Of a stretch of 64,000 nt of DNA, positions 1 to 7,332 are shown piece by piece (position 1 is the first letter of the stretch; each line of letters opens with the position of its first letter). Source of the stretch: Dehalococcoidia bacterium (GTDB lineage: Bacteria > Chloroflexota > Dehalococcoidia > Tepidiformales > Tepidiformaceae); NCBI GenBank assembly GCA_003104995.1, contig PQAO01000021.1, positions 186,001-250,000 on the forward strand, written 5' to 3'. The notes beneath the pieces are model-generated. The model ran no database searches and was not told the DNA's origin. It saw nothing but the letters and a program-made list of their open reading frames with translations. Position numbers and translations under genes: made by a program.

Positions 1-1013
1 GTCCTCGAACGCGCCAGCTCCGGGTCCGCGGCCACCAGGTTCAGGTACAGGAGCCCGTCGAACGCGGTCGCGGCCAGTTCCTCAGTCCGGCCGTCCAGGC
101 CGTCGCAATGCACCGCCTCGTGCGCCAGGATGGGCATCAGGTGCTCGATGCGCTCGCCTTCTGCGAACGTGTTCACCGAGATCACCCGCGCCCCGCTCCC
201 GACGTAGGTCACCCGTGCGATCAGCTCCGGCCCGCCCGGGGGCGTCTCGAACGCGATCCGCGCAGCTGGCAATCCCGTGCAGTTCTCCTCCGTCAGCAAC
301 GACGCCAGCGCCGGCTCCGCGAACGTCCCGGTCAGCGCCGCGAGCGCGGCCCGCAGCTTCGGCGAAGCCACGATGTCGACCGAAATCGCATCGTAGATCG
401 CCAACGCGTCCAGGTACGTCTGCGGGTCGACCTGCCGCTGGTTCAGGTGGAACTCCAGCGCTTCGCGTTGCGCCACCGCGTCCCGGTCTTCTTCCGTCAC
501 CTCGGCGATGACCGGCGCGTCGTAGAACGCCGGGTCCGAAACCTGGAGCTCCGTTGTGGCCAGCAGCACCAGCGCCGGGTTCAGGTCGCCCTCGACGGTG
601 ACCTCCATCTCGCCGGCCGCCTCTGCATCGAACGCGCGCCGCGCGACCTTCAGCGTCGCACCGTCGGGGATCAGCGTGTCCACTTTCAACACGATCGACC
701 GCGAGTCGTCCTCGGGCCGCTCGGCGGTGGCCACCAGCACCCGGCGGCTGCCGCCTACCGCCAGCGGCACGTCGAACTCGAAGTGCGATGCGAGTGGCAC
801 CCGCGAAGGCGCCAGCTCGAACGGCCGGTCGAACTGGACCGTCACCGTCGACTTCAGCGAGGCGAGCCCGTTGACCACGTCGCGCTCGGCTGTCGCTGAG
901 CTGATCTGTGGGGGTGGTCCCGGCTCGGGGTTCGAAGAGCAGCCGGCCGCGGCCGCCAGTGCCAGCACGCCGGCGACGAACAGCTCCAATCGGGTCTGCC
1001 GGCTGCTGATCAA
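1..1013 (-). CDS. Predicted lipoprotein with HExxH motif, C-terminus cut off by window edge
   Basis: About 337 residues are visible, running off the left edge. A TTG start follows a purine-rich GGGAGAGGG and begins 11 bp after the upstream enoyl-CoA hydratase stop. The N-terminus has a short basic stretch, a hydrophobic run and the lipobox LAAAAGC, so the mature protein should be lipid-anchored outside the membrane. Near the visible end is HEAVHCD (positions 108-122 code HEAVH), the HExxH zinc-protease signature, followed by acidic residues (TEELAA) that could supply a third ligand. The central part is rich in charged residues and shows no family I recognise. A putative surface metallopeptidase is the best guess; the missing C-terminus prevents a firmer call. 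Confidence 0.72.
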   Translation of the reverse strand, partial: MISSRQTRLELFVAGVLALAAAAGCSSNPEPGPPPQISSATAERDVVNGLASLKSTVTVQFDRPFELAPSRVPLASHFEFDVPLAVGGSRRVLVATAERPEDDSRSIVLKVDTLIPDGATLKVARRAFDAEAAGEMEVTVEGDLNPALVLLATTELQVSDPAFYDAPVIAEVTEEDRDAVAQREALEFHLNQRQVDPQTYLDALAIYDAISVDIVASPKLRAALAALTGTFAEPALASLLTEENCTGLPAARIAFETPPGGPELIARVTYVGSGARVISVNTFAEGERIEHLMPILAHEAVHCDGLDGRTEELAATAFDGLLYLNLVAADPELARSR

Positions 1014-1024
1014 TGACCCTCTCC

Positions 1025-1813
1025 CTACCGGCCCTTGTAGTCCGGCTTGCGCTTCTCGGCGAAGGCGCGCGGCCCTTCCTTTGCGTCCTGGGTCGCCATC
1101 AACTTGCCCAGCAACAGGTCCTCGAAGGCGAGCCCGTTATCGAGCGGCATGTCGAGGCCCCGGTTGATCGATTCCTTCGCCGCCCGCACCGCCAGTGGCC
1201 CGCGCTCGCAGATCGTGTTCGCGATCTGCCAGGCGCGGTCCATCAGTTCGTCCTTCGGCACAACGTGCGAAACGAGCCCGATCCGCATCGCGGTTTCAGC
1301 ATCGATCTGCTCGGCGGTGAGGATCAGGTAGTTCGCCCACGCCTGCGGGATGGCGCGCGGCATCCGCTGCGTCCCGCCAGCCCCCGGCATGATCGCCCAC
1401 CGCACCTCCGGCAACCCGAACCGCGCGTCCGGCGAACAGATCCGGATGTCGCAGGTCAGCGCCAGCTCCATGCCGCCCGCCAGGCAGAACCCGTTGATCG
1501 CCGCGATGATCGGCTTGTAGATCGGCATCCGCTTGGTGAACCCGCCAAACGGGACCGGCCGCCCGCCCTCGAACTGGTTCTCGCCCTTGGCCGTCGCCAC
1601 CAGGTCCATCCCGGTCGAAAACGACTTCTGCCCCACGCCCGTGAGGATCGCCACGCGCAGGTTGTCGTCGTCCCGGAAGTCTTCCCAGGCGCGGTACATC
1701 TCGCTCGATGTCTGCGCGTCGATCGCGTTCAGCGCCTGTTCGCGGTTGATGGTCAGGACGGCGACGGCGTCCTTTTTCTCGTAGATGATGTTCTTGAAGG
1801 AAAGGTCCATCAT
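1025..1813 (-). CDS. Enoyl-CoA hydratase/isomerase family protein
   Basis: A 262-residue crotonase-fold protein that would hydrate or isomerise acyl-CoA thioesters in fatty-acid or aromatic breakdown. Family hallmarks seen: the oxyanion-hole segments FSTGMDL and CLAGGMELALTCD, the GLPEV segment where crotonases carry catalytic Glu, and PGAGGTQ, followed by the usual helical C-terminus (RAFAEKRKPDYKGR). The start at 1813 is chosen because GAGGTGG lies 5 nt upstream; the open frame further upstream is antisense to the DUF402 gene. It is divergent from that gene (27 bp gap) and is followed closely by the lipoprotein gene. The exact acyl-CoA substrate cannot be told from sequence. Confidence 0.93.
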   Translation of the reverse strand: MMDLSFKNIIYEKKDAVAVLTINREQALNAIDAQTSSEMYRAWEDFRDDDNLRVAILTGVGQKSFSTGMDLVATAKGENQFEGGRPVPFGGFTKRMPIYKPIIAAINGFCLAGGMELALTCDIRICSPDARFGLPEVRWAIMPGAGGTQRMPRAIPQAWANYLILTAEQIDAETAMRIGLVSHVVPKDELMDRAWQIANTICERGPLAVRAAKESINRGLDMPLDNGLAFEDLLLGKLMATQDAKEGPRAFAEKRKPDYKGR

Positions 1814-1840
1814 GCAGCCACCTCGATTCGAGCGTTCCTG

Positions 1841-2380
1841 ATGCGCCTGCAGGATACTCCCCCCGGCGATGCCCCTGCGAGCCTCCCGCGTTACCGCGAG
1901 GTCAAGGTCAAGCCCGGCGGCGCCGAACTCGCCTACGAAACCGATCTGGTGCACCGCGACCGGACACTCGTGATCGTGCGCTTCCTCATGCGCCACGGTG
2001 GCGGCCCTCCCCGCCTCCCCGTCGAAGTACCGGCGGGGTCGGTCTCCTATGGCTACTTCTGGGCGCGCCGGCCCTACAACGTCTACCGCTGGCTCCGGGC
2101 CGATGGCACGCTCATCGCCCACCGCTTCGACGCCGTGACCGAAGTCCGCATCGCCGGGGATTCGGTCCGCTACCGCGACCTGGCGCTCGACTGGTGGGCC
2201 CTCCCCGACGGCACCCTCCTCGAAGAAGACCGCGACGAGCTCGAAGCGCTCGCCACCTCGGGCGCCCTCAGCGCCACCGATGTCGAACGCGCGAACGAAG
2301 CCGCCCGCCAGGTCTTCAGCCGCTACCGCCACATCATCGACGAGGTAGTCGCCCTGGAGCGGCGGTACGTCAGCGCCTGA
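1841..2380 (+). CDS. DUF402 domain protein
   Basis: A 179-residue protein whose central region matches the DUF402 pattern: YFWARRPYNVYRWLRADG, then VRYRDLALDWWALPDG and an acidic LLEEDRDELE stretch. Some DUF402 members are nucleoside tri/diphosphate phosphatases that use clustered acidic residues with a metal; that activity is plausible here but not shown. The C-terminal third is helical. The start at the ATG at 1841 has no clear ribosome-binding site. It is divergent from the enoyl-CoA hydratase and followed 40 bp later by a small membrane-protein gene on the same strand. Confidence 0.85.
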   Translation: MRLQDTPPGDAPASLPRYREVKVKPGGAELAYETDLVHRDRTLVIVRFLMRHGGGPPRLPVEVPAGSVSYGYFWARRPYNVYRWLRADGTLIAHRFDAVTEVRIAGDSVRYRDLALDWWALPDGTLLEEDRDELEALATSGALSATDVERANEAARQVFSRYRHIIDEVVALERRYVSA

Positions 2381-2420
2381 TCGCTTTACACCCGCCCTGC
2401 CACGCTGAATACTCCGGCCC

Positions 2421-2645
2421 ATGTTCAAAGCCCTGCGCCGCTACCTCAACGCCGCTCTCATCGGCTTCATCATCACCTTCGTCGTCTACCTCTTCGTCCG
2501 CTTCGACCCGGACAAGGTTGTCCTTGGCATCGTCATCTCCCTCGTCGGGGCGGCCGTGACCCTCATCGGCTACATCTACCTCGATCGCAAGTTCGGCGGC
2601 GAGGAGATCGTTTACGACAAGGACGGCAACCCCATCCGCCGGTAG
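2421..2645 (+). CDS. Small two-helix membrane protein
   Basis: A 74-residue protein with two hydrophobic segments, about residues 10-27 (ALIGFIITFVVYLFV) and 33-54 (VVLGIVISLVGAAVTLIGYIYL), and a short charged C-terminal tail ending DKDGNPIRR. No family recognised. It lies between DUF402 and the EamA transporter on the same strand and could be cotranscribed. The ATG has no strong Shine-Dalgarno; AATACT lies 7 nt upstream and may be a -10 element. Confidence 0.7.
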   Translation: MFKALRRYLNAALIGFIITFVVYLFVRFDPDKVVLGIVISLVGAAVTLIGYIYLDRKFGGEEIVYDKDGNPIRR

Positions 2646-2677
2646 CCGCTGAACCGCCGCGGCGGCACACTTCGCAT

Positions 2678-3619
2678 GTGAACTTCACCCGCATCGATGG
2701 CAGGCGTTCGGCGTTCGGTGCGCTTTCACCTCACCGCCAGGGCCTTTTGGCTGTGCTGGCCGCCGCCACGCTCTGGAGCACGGGCGGGCTGTTCATCAAG
2801 TGGATCTCCCTCGATGCCCTCGGCGTTACCATGTGGCGCTCGCTTCTGGCCGGCTTGACGATGTGGGTCGTCGCCCGGCCCGCCATCCGTCTTCCGTGGC
2901 GGACCGGCCGCCTGACCTGGGCCATCGCCATCAGCTACGCGCTCACGCTGGTGATGTTCGTCGCCGCCACCAAGCTCACCACCGCCGCCAACGCCATCTT
3001 CCTGCAGTACACCGCCCCGCTCTATCTCCTCGTAACCGGCGCCCTCTTCCTCGGCGAACGCGCCACCCGCATCGACCTCATGACCGTCGCTGTCGCTTTC
3101 GGCGGCATGGGGCTGTTCTTCGTCGGCCGGCTCGAAACCGACGCGCTCACCGGTAACATCCTCGCCGCGCTCTCCGGCGTGGCGCTCGCCGCCATGTTCA
3201 CGTTCCTCCGGGCGCCGTCGTGCACGCCGGGCACGCGCCCCGAGGCGATGATGCTGGGCAACATCCTTCTGGTGGTCGGCCTGCTCGTGGTCAACCTCGC
3301 CCGGGGTTCGAGCGCGCCGTTCACCCCGGACCTCAGCGACCTGTTCGGGCTGACGTTCCTTGGAGTCGTCCAGATCGGGTTCGCCTACCTCCTCTTCGGC
3401 TTCGGTGTTGCCCATGTGCAAGCGCTCGAAGCCTCACTCATCGGCATGCTCGAACCGGTGCTGAACCCCGTCTGGGTCTTCGTCTTCCTCGGCGAAACCC
3501 CCGGCTGGTGGGCGGTGCTTGGCGGCGCCATCATCGTCGCTGCGGTCAGTATCCGCACGGCCCTCAGTGAGCGTGGCCGTGCCGATGTGCGCACCGTCGT
3601 GATCCCCGCCGACATATGA
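2678..3619 (+). CDS. EamA/DMT-family transporter
   Basis: A 313-residue protein with about ten hydrophobic segments arranged as two EamA repeats, the architecture of drug/metabolite exporters of the inner membrane. Typical segments are AATLWSTGGLFIKW at the first helix, a GLFFVGRL break at mid-protein and the EPVLNPVWVFVFLGE motif in the second repeat. The substrate cannot be predicted. The GTG at 2678 is preceded at 6 nt by CACACT, a weak -10-like hexamer. Its stop overlaps the next start (ATGA at 3616-3619), so it is translationally coupled to the glycosylase gene. Confidence 0.88.
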   Translation: MNFTRIDGRRSAFGALSPHRQGLLAVLAAATLWSTGGLFIKWISLDALGVTMWRSLLAGLTMWVVARPAIRLPWRTGRLTWAIAISYALTLVMFVAATKLTTAANAIFLQYTAPLYLLVTGALFLGERATRIDLMTVAVAFGGMGLFFVGRLETDALTGNILAALSGVALAAMFTFLRAPSCTPGTRPEAMMLGNILLVVGLLVVNLARGSSAPFTPDLSDLFGLTFLGVVQIGFAYLLFGFGVAHVQALEASLIGMLEPVLNPVWVFVFLGETPGWWAVLGGAIIVAAVSIRTALSERGRADVRTVVIPADI

Positions 3620-4335
3620 GCACCGCACTGTCGTTGCTGGATGTGTACGCGGCCCTCGACCGCATGCACGCCCGGCGCGGCTGGCACTGGTGGCCCGACG
3701 CCGACCCCTTCGAAGTCTGCGTCGGCGCCATCCTGGTCCAGAACACCATGTGGACCAACGTCGAGCGGGCGCTTGACCGCCTCCGCGAGGCGAACGCTCT
3801 CGACGAGGCGGCCATGTCCGCGCTCCCCCAGGCCGAACTCGAAGAGCTCGTCCGGCCCAGCGGCCAGTACCGCCAGAAGGCGAAGAAACTCCGGGCATTC
3901 CTCCTCCTCGCCGAATCCCATGGCGGCCTGGCGCATTTGCTCGCCGTCGAGCCCGTCGCCCTCCGCGAGCACCTGCTCGCCACATGGGGCATCGGCTGTG
4001 AGACCGCCGACTGCATCGTGTGCTACGCCGCCCGCCAGCCAGCCCTCGCCATCGACGCCTACACCATGCGCCTCTTCAGCCGCCTCGGGATGGGCCCGCG
4101 GTCAGCCGCCTATGACGAGTGGCAGTCCTGGATGCTCGGAAACCTCGACCGCGAGCGCCTGCAAACAGCACACCCCGAACCACCGCGCGACCTCTATGCC
4201 CGCTACCACGCGCTGATCGTGATGCACTGCAAGCACCTGTGTCAGAAGCGTGCCCCTCTCTGCGGAGACTGCGAGTTGCGCGACCGCTGCTCATATCCCG
4301 GTTCAGAGGGGCCAGGAGCTCAGGCCCGGGGATAG
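3616..4335 (+). CDS. Endonuclease III-related HhH-GPD DNA glycosylase (4Fe-4S)
   Basis: A 239-residue base-excision repair glycosylase. The helix-hairpin-helix reads WGIGCETAD and the catalytic Asp lies in AIDAYTMRL. Endonuclease III has Lys at the position that is Glu here (GIGCETA against GVGRKTA); the Glu form is typical of the endonuclease III-related/MagIII group, which are monofunctional glycosylases acting for example on 3-methyladenine. The C-terminus holds the cluster pattern C-x6-C-x2-C-x5-C (CQKRAPLCGDCELRDRC), ligating [4Fe-4S]. It is coupled to the upstream transporter by a 4-bp overlap and its 3' end overlaps pheA tail-to-tail by 16 bp. The damaged-base specificity is inferred. 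Confidence 0.88.
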   Translation: MSTALSLLDVYAALDRMHARRGWHWWPDADPFEVCVGAILVQNTMWTNVERALDRLREANALDEAAMSALPQAELEELVRPSGQYRQKAKKLRAFLLLAESHGGLAHLLAVEPVALREHLLATWGIGCETADCIVCYAARQPALAIDAYTMRLFSRLGMGPRSAAYDEWQSWMLGNLDRERLQTAHPEPPRDLYARYHALIVMHCKHLCQKRAPLCGDCELRDRCSYPGSEGPGAQARG

Positions 4336-5138
4336 CTCCCGAACACCTTCAGCTCCGCACAGAGCGGGCGGATCTTGTCGAGCACGGCCCGGCAGCTGGC
4401 GTCGTCCTGGTGTCCCTCGAAGTCGATCAGGAAGACGTACTCGCCGAAAGTCGCCTTCGTGGGGCGGCTCTCGATCTTCGTGCAGTTGATCCCCGCCTCC
4501 GCGAACGCCGCCAGCACGCTTGCCAGGGCCCCGGGCCGGTCTTCCGCGAAGGTGAACGCGATCGATGTCCGGTCGCGCCCTGTGGAAGTCCGGTGCCCTC
4601 GCCCGAGCATCAAGAACCGCGTCACATTGCTATCGCTGTCCTGGATGTGCCGGGCGATGATCTCCGCGCCCTCGAGCTGGGCCGCGCGCTCGGTCGCGAT
4701 CGCCGCGGCGTCTCCGTCCCGGCGCATCGCCAGCTGCACAGCCTCCGTCGTCGAAAGCGCTGCCTCGGCCTGCGCCTTGGGGAAGCATCGTTCGAGGAAC
4801 TTTCGGCACTGCCCCAGCGCCTGCGGGTGGGAGAAAATCACCTTCACCTGATCGGCCCGCGTCCCGGGCTGCGCCACCAGGTTGTGTTCGATCGGAAGCA
4901 GCAGTTCCGCCTGGATCTGCAATGTCGTCTCGTGGATGAGAATGTCCAGCGTTTCCTGCACCGAGCCGTTGATCAGGTTCTCGATGGCCACCACGCCTGC
5001 GTCGGCCATCCCTGATTCCACGGCCACCGCCACCGCCGCGTGCGAAGGGAAGGGCAGCAGTTCCGCGTGTGGGTCGAACTTCATCGCGGCAAGTTCGCCC
5101 CAGGTGCCGGGTGGTCCCAGGTAGGCAAGCCTCGTCAT
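4320..5138 (-). CDS. pheA: Prephenate dehydratase
   Basis: A 272-residue monofunctional prephenate dehydratase, converting prephenate to phenylpyruvate in phenylalanine synthesis. The N-terminus (MTRLAYLGPPGTWGELAA) and GVVAIENLINGSV are typical of the catalytic domain, and the conserved TRF motif appears as SNVTRFLML near residue 175. The C-terminal ACT domain carries GALASVLAAF and ESRP, the segments that bind Phe for feedback inhibition. It starts 3 bp after the stop of the TrkA-type gene, so the two are probably one transcript, an unexpected pairing of amino-acid synthesis with ion-transport regulation. Confidence 0.95.
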   Translation of the reverse strand: MTRLAYLGPPGTWGELAAMKFDPHAELLPFPSHAAVAVAVESGMADAGVVAIENLINGSVQETLDILIHETTLQIQAELLLPIEHNLVAQPGTRADQVKVIFSHPQALGQCRKFLERCFPKAQAEAALSTTEAVQLAMRRDGDAAAIATERAAQLEGAEIIARHIQDSDSNVTRFLMLGRGHRTSTGRDRTSIAFTFAEDRPGALASVLAAFAEAGINCTKIESRPTKATFGEYVFLIDFEGHQDDASCRAVLDKIRPLCAELKVFGSYPRA

Positions 5139-5141
5139 CGC

Positions 5142-5816
5142 TCAGGTATCCAGCCCGTGTGTCGAGCCGATGAGCTGTTCCCTGAGCATGTCGAGGCTCT
5201 CCTTGCGGCTGACTACCACCAGCGCGTCCCCCGCGTTCAGCCGCGTGTCGCCGCTCGGCATGCGCGGCACCCCTCCCGGGTCGACGATCAACGAGATGAG
5301 CGACTCCGCCGGGAGCAACACTTCGCGCACGGAGCGGCCGGCCACCGGCGAGGTCTCCGGCAGCTTGATTTCCACCAGCTCCAGACCGTTATGCAACTGC
5401 AACAGCGGGATCATCAGCTGCGTCGGCAGCTCCTTTTCGATCTGCGCAAGCACCGCCTGGGTCGCTGAAATCGTCGTCTCGATGCCGCGCTTGCGGAACA
5501 GCAGCTCGTTGCGCGGATTGTTGATCCGCGCGATCGTCCGCCCCACGCCCCGATACCGCGCGATGTCGCAGATCACGAGGTTGTCCTCGTCGTCTCCCGT
5601 CACTGCCGCGACGAGGTCCGCCCGCGAAACACCCGCCAGGTCCAGCGTCGTCGCCTCGCAGCTGTCACCCGTCAGCACGTTCCCGCTGAGCTCATCACGG
5701 ATCTGGGCGGCCCGCCCTGCGTCGCGCTCGATGACCAGGACCTCGTTGTTTTCGTTCAGCAGCTCTTCCGCGAGGTGGTAGCCCACCTTCCCTCCACCGG
5801 CGATCAGGATGTACAT
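5142..5816 (-). CDS. TrkA/RCK-type NAD-binding protein (TrkA-N plus TrkA-C)
   Basis: A 224-residue regulator of potassium-channel type. The N-terminal Rossmann fold begins MYILIAGGGKVGYHLAEELL with an acidic residue at the end of strand 2 (VIERD), as in NAD(H)-binding RCK domains; the C-terminal ~80 residues form a TrkA-C (RCK-C) domain that senses nucleotides. The start at 5816 gives the canonical fold; the frame extends further upstream only as antisense sequence. The preceding gene is a second TrkA-N protein 4 bp away. No Trk/Ktr membrane subunit is in the window, so the partner channel must be elsewhere. Confidence 0.9.
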   Translation of the reverse strand: MYILIAGGGKVGYHLAEELLNENNEVLVIERDAGRAAQIRDELSGNVLTGDSCEATTLDLAGVSRADLVAAVTGDDEDNLVICDIARYRGVGRTIARINNPRNELLFRKRGIETTISATQAVLAQIEKELPTQLMIPLLQLHNGLELVEIKLPETSPVAGRSVREVLLPAESLISLIVDPGGVPRMPSGDTRLNAGDALVVVSRKESLDMLREQLIGSTHGLDT

Positions 5817-5820
5817 CGTC

Positions 5821-6234
5821 CTACCTCCTGGCCGGCTCGTGCATGAGCATGTCGACCATGATCTGCGCGCCGTAACTGGTCGGGCTGAACGTCTCCAGCC
5901 CAAGGTCGCGGAAAATCTCCTCCCGCACCGGGTCGTACACCCGGCACAGCACCCGCTTCACCCCGTACACCTCGTGCGCCATCTGGCTCGAAAAGTAGTT
6001 CCGGTTGTCACCCTGGGTGATCGCCATGAATGCGTCGGCGGATTCGATGCCCGCCCGCTCCAGCGTCGAGGCATCCATGCCATTGCCGACCACCCGGTCA
6101 CCCCCGAACCCATCTCCGAGCCGCCGGAAGGCCGCCTCGCTCGCGTCGATCACGGTGACGTGGTGGCCCTGCCGGTCGAGGATCCCCGCAATCCGGGACC
6201 CCAATCTTCCGCAACCCATGATGATGACGTTCAT
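5821..6234 (-). CDS. TrkA-N domain protein
   Basis: A 137-residue single Rossmann domain. MNVIIMGCGRLGSRIAGIL gives the GxGxxG nucleotide loop and VIDAS the strand-2 acidic residue; ITQGDNRNYFSSQ and RVYDP match the RCK core. It has no TrkA-C domain, so it resembles a half-length partner of the full RCK protein 4 bp downstream. Paired unequal RCK subunits are known for Trk/Ktr potassium uptake; the pairing here is inferred from adjacency. The upstream neighbour is a Usp gene 13 bp away, so Usp-TrkA-TrkA-pheA likely form one operon. Confidence 0.88.
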   Translation of the reverse strand: MNVIIMGCGRLGSRIAGILDRQGHHVTVIDASEAAFRRLGDGFGGDRVVGNGMDASTLERAGIESADAFMAITQGDNRNYFSSQMAHEVYGVKRVLCRVYDPVREEIFRDLGLETFSPTSYGAQIMVDMLMHEPARR

Positions 6235-6247
6235 CGTACCTGCCGCA

Positions 6248-6694
6248 TTATTCGTGTTGGTGGCCAGCCGCCACCGATTGCCGAACCACCCACACCGCGC
6301 AGGTGGCGTTCTTCAGCACATGGTCCACCGTTCGCCCCACATGGAACGAACCGGTCAGCTGCTTGTACCCGACCCCCATGATGATCGCATCTGCCTCACG
6401 GTCCTGCGCTTCATCAATGATGGCTGCCCCCGCTTCGCGTGCCTGCACGAGCGTTCCTGTCACATTGCAGCCCGCCTCCAGCGCGACTGCCTCGGCCTTG
6501 CGGATCACCTGTTCGCCCCGCCGCGCCTCGGCGTCCATCTCCGCGTTCAGCGGGAGTGAGCGGTTCACTTCGATGACGTGCACCAGGTACACCCGCCCCT
6601 TTCGCGCCTTCGCGATGGCCGCCGCAACCGCTACTGCCTCCAGGCTTGCGGGCGTATTCGTAATTGGGACGAGCAACGTCTGCGGGGTGACCAT
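6248..6694 (-). CDS. Universal stress protein (UspA family)
   Basis: A 148-residue Usp-fold protein: TLLVPITNTPASLEAVAVA at the N-terminus, VYLVHVIEV as strand 2, ADAIIMGVGYKQLTG and GRTVDHVLKNATCAVWVV at the C-terminus. The ATP-binding Usp signature (G-x2-G-x9-G-S/T) is only partly kept (GVGYKQLTGSFHVGRT), so nucleotide binding is uncertain. Usp proteins often accompany ion transporters, which fits the two TrkA-type genes immediately downstream. GATAAC lies 7 nt before the ATG and could be a weak -10 for a leaderless transcript. Confidence 0.86.
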   Translation of the reverse strand: MVTPQTLLVPITNTPASLEAVAVAAAIAKARKGRVYLVHVIEVNRSLPLNAEMDAEARRGEQVIRKAEAVALEAGCNVTGTLVQAREAGAAIIDEAQDREADAIIMGVGYKQLTGSFHVGRTVDHVLKNATCAVWVVRQSVAAGHQHE

Positions 6695-6754
6695 GCGAAT
6701 CGTTATCCTGCCGCCGGCCGGCTTAGTCCGAGGAGTTACGCGTCAAGCATGGCA

Positions 6755-6922
6755 CTAGTGATCATCCTGTGCGAACCACAGGCGGATTGCTCCGTTGAGA
6801 ATGAGCACAACCCCAATGCCGACGCCGATATTCCACTCGACCGCCTGGGTCAGCATGAACAGGATGAGGGCGATCCCCAGGACAATGGAGATAACGGAGA
6901 ACACGTAGTTCGCGGTGCGCAT
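6755..6922 (-). CDS. Small two-helix membrane protein
   Basis: A 55-residue gene: the ATG at 6922 is preceded by AGGTGG at a 4-nt spacing and the frame ends in TAG at 6755. The product has two hydrophobic stretches, roughly residues 6-25 (YVFSVISIVLGIALILFML) and 32-45 (IGVGIGVVLILNG), joined by TQAVEWN, and a charged end FAQDDH. It lies upstream of the Usp gene with a 60-bp gap. No family is recognised. Confidence 0.7.
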   Translation of the reverse strand: MRTANYVFSVISIVLGIALILFMLTQAVEWNIGVGIGVVLILNGAIRLWFAQDDH

Positions 6923-7022
6923 GACCCACCTGGGGGCGCCGGCAGGCGGCCTGATCCGCCCATGCTACCCCTGCGTTCGTGAACAAGGAAACGCGCAGGC
7001 CACCCCCGATGCCGTCCTCGAA

Positions 7023-7244
7023 TCACGCCTCCAGCCGAAGCAGGAGGTCCCCTTCCTCGATGCGCTGCGGGATCGCCACCGCTACTTCTGTCACGGTCCC
7101 CGCGTGTGGGCTCTCGACCGGGATTTCCATTTTCATCGACTCGAGCACCGCCACTTCCTGCCCGCGCCCCACACGGTCTCCCACCGAGACGAGGAGTTCC
7201 TTCACGGTACCGGTCATCGGCGCCAACACATCCTGAATCGCCAC
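7023..7244 (-). CDS. Biotin/lipoyl attachment domain protein (biotin carboxyl carrier-like)
   Basis: A 73-residue single-domain protein. VLAPMTGTVKELLVSVGD is the first half of a biotinyl barrel, and LESMKMEIPV carries the lysine expected to be biotinylated (ESMKM against the usual EAMKM); GDLLLRLEA closes the domain. Free-standing carriers of this length serve acyl-CoA carboxylases or oxaloacetate decarboxylases, but no carboxylase subunit lies nearby. The GTG at 7244 is chosen because GGAG lies 6 nt upstream and the domain begins at once. It is divergent from the lipoprotein gene at 7333. Confidence 0.85.
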   Translation of the reverse strand: MAIQDVLAPMTGTVKELLVSVGDRVGRGQEVAVLESMKMEIPVESPHAGTVTEVAVAIPQRIEEGDLLLRLEA

Positions 7245-7332
7245 GGTTTGCTCCAGCTGCAGGGTTCGTTCGTGTCCCTGAACTTTACCGGGTGGTTCGG
7301 GCGGGCGCGAACGGCGTGGCGTATGCTGCTGT

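Noticed and set aside
1814-2428. Upstream extension of the enoyl-CoA hydratase frame
   Set aside because: Antisense to DUF402; the real start has GAGGTGG 5 nt upstream.
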